From NCBI GenBank assembly GCA_900551075.1, contig URVB01000007.1:1-64000 (forward strand): DNA of 64,000 bases, given 5' to 3'. Position numbers and translations under genes: made by a program. Origin of the DNA: an uncultured Blautia sp. (GTDB lineage: Bacteria > Bacillota > Clostridia > Lachnospirales > Lachnospiraceae). Numbering within the stretch: the stretch's first letter is position 1; each line of letters starts with the position of its first letter. The notes under the pieces were generated by a model that saw only the letters and a program-made list of their open reading frames with translations, was not told the DNA's origin and did no database searches. Shown piece after piece: positions 63,146 through 64,000 of this stretch.

Positions 63146-63565
63146 ATGGAGAGGTTTCATCTGAAGGTAGTTGCCAGTGATAAGGTGTTCTTTGATGGGA
63201 GTACGGAGGTTGCCATTGTCCCGGCGCTGGACGGAGAATACGCATTTATGGCTCACCATGAAGCTCTTGTAGTGGCTGTGCAGCCGGGACGGCTCAGCTA
63301 TAAAAAAGAGGACGGGACATGGCAGAATGCGGTTGTTGGCAGCGGCTTTGCACAGGCGGCGAACAACCGTGTAACCGTTTTGGTAGACACAGCGGAGAAA
63401 CCGGAGGATATTGATCGTGTCCGGGCACAAGCGGCATTGGAACGGGCGAAGGAAGAGCTGCGTCAGAAACAGTCTATTCAGGAATACCGAATTTCCCAGG
63501 CGTCTTTGGCAAGAGCAATTTCCAGGCTGAAAGAAAAAAAGGATAGAAATCAGCAGAAATATTAG
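63146..63565 (+). CDS. atpC: F1 ATP synthase subunit epsilon (operon 2)
   Basis: 139 residues from ATG 63146 (AAGGAG nine bases upstream; GTG at 63137 is less likely). Beta-sandwich (HLKVVASDKVFFDGSTEVAI, EYAFMAHHEALVVAV) and two C-terminal helices. Last gene of the operon; a terminator follows. Confidence 0.94.
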   Translation: MERFHLKVVASDKVFFDGSTEVAIVPALDGEYAFMAHHEALVVAVQPGRLSYKKEDGTWQNAVVGSGFAQAANNRVTVLVDTAEKPEDIDRVRAQAALERAKEELRQKQSIQEYRISQASLARAISRLKEKKDRNQQKY

Positions 63566-63614
63566 AGATAAGAATTGACAATAGCTTGAAAAGAGTAATG
63601 AAGATAAAGATTTA

Positions 63615-63654
63615 AGAAGCTTCGGCGTGTTTCAGCAGCGCTGAAGCTTCTTTT
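63615..63654 (+). terminator. Terminator of ATP synthase operon 2
   Basis: AGAAGCTTCGGCG (63615-63627) pairs with CGCTGAAGCTTCT (63639-63651, one mismatch), then TTTT. The 170 bases after it are A+T rich and show no gene. Confidence 0.8.
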
Positions 63655-63824
63655 GTCATATAAATATAATAAGTCAGTAAATACTGTCTTGTTATGAAAA
63701 ATACTTGCAAATAAAAGTAAAAAAAATTATAATATTTGTATAAGAAATCTGGTAAATGTCTTCCTGTTTTCGCAGGTAGGAACGAGGAAAGAGGACGTAT
63801 TGCGGGAAGAAAGGAAGAGGTAAG

Positions 63825-64000
63825 ATGCAAAAGTTATCCGAACAAAGAGCAGCATATGGATTCCGGAGAAAAATGGCGGTTTTTTTCATTTTTTCTGTTA
63901 TTTTTTTCTGCGTGCCAGCGAAGCTTTGTTATGCAGCAGAACCGGCACCTGAAGCGGAGCCGGAAATCATGGAAGGCGAGGGAATGCTTTCTCCATCGTC
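63825..64000 (+). CDS. Start of an unidentified secreted protein, 3' end outside the window
   Basis: The ATG at 63825 with AGGAAGAGG upstream opens a frame still open at the window end (58 codons). After a basic start (RRKMAVFF) comes a hydrophobic signal core and a likely cleavage site near CYAAEPA; the mature part starts Glu/Pro-rich (EPAPEAEPEIMEGEG). No family can be named. Confidence 0.7.
   Translation, partial: MQKLSEQRAAYGFRRKMAVFFIFSVIFFCVPAKLCYAAEPAPEAEPEIMEGEGMLSPS

Overview
The window looks like the chromosome of an anaerobic gut-type Firmicute, most probably a Lachnospiraceae (Clostridia) member. This is inferred from the gene families (AdhE with Rex-like operators, indolepyruvate:ferredoxin oxidoreductase, GH78 rhamnosidase with a YesM/YesN-type two-component system, MATE and VapE/serine-recombinase scars), the medium-low GC, the purine-rich ribosome binding sites and the TTGACA/TATAAT promoters. 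No rRNA, tRNA or CRISPR array was seen.

Layout. 1-1840: 3' part of an aconitase-like hydratase. 1841-3163: no protein gene. A consensus promoter at 2091 and a strong terminator ending at 3042 bound a purine-rich, helix-rich RNA of about 915 nt that I cannot assign to a class. 3164-6216: pseudouridine synthase, AI-2E-type permease and an orphan sugar-binding lipoprotein. 6457-13810: complete F1Fo ATP synthase operon (two small atpI-type genes, then a, c, b, delta, alpha, gamma, beta, epsilon). Its c subunit has the two-carboxylate Na+ signature. 13892-16044: imported-looking block with a MATE exporter behind a leader peptide and terminators, flanked by gene fragments. 16274-31656: mgsA, an alpha-L-rhamnosidase/ABC uptake/two-component island, then iorAB, an NSS symporter and an aminotransferase for amino-acid fermentation. 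31715-35434: APH-type kinase and adhE with Rex-like sites.

35531-36978 is a graveyard: VapE and recombinase scraps, an AbrB antitoxin beside a broken PIN toxin, and a solo IS200-type end. 36982-41986 is housekeeping (typA, an SSB-like gene, a CobO-like gene, dapA, dapB). 42044-44133 is a nested wreck: an IS200 element, a truncated IS4-type transposase and a decapitated ABC ATPase gene. 44130-51317: ABC permease, nucleoside hydrolase with a sugar-type ABC importer, a cation/proton antiporter and a GlpP-like antiterminator. 51375-55248: SsuABC-type importer with a divergent LacI regulator and two matched operators.

55317-63565: a LysR regulator, a YoaK-like membrane protein and a second, complete ATP synthase operon. 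Its c subunit is of the H+ type. Delta is fused to alpha, and an in-frame internal start with a good Shine-Dalgarno could also make free alpha. The same 13-base T-N11-A box and near-identical promoters precede the YoaK-like gene and this operon. The simplest reading is a cell with a Na+ enzyme (operon 1) and a separately regulated H+ enzyme (operon 2). The window ends in the first 58 codons of a secreted protein.
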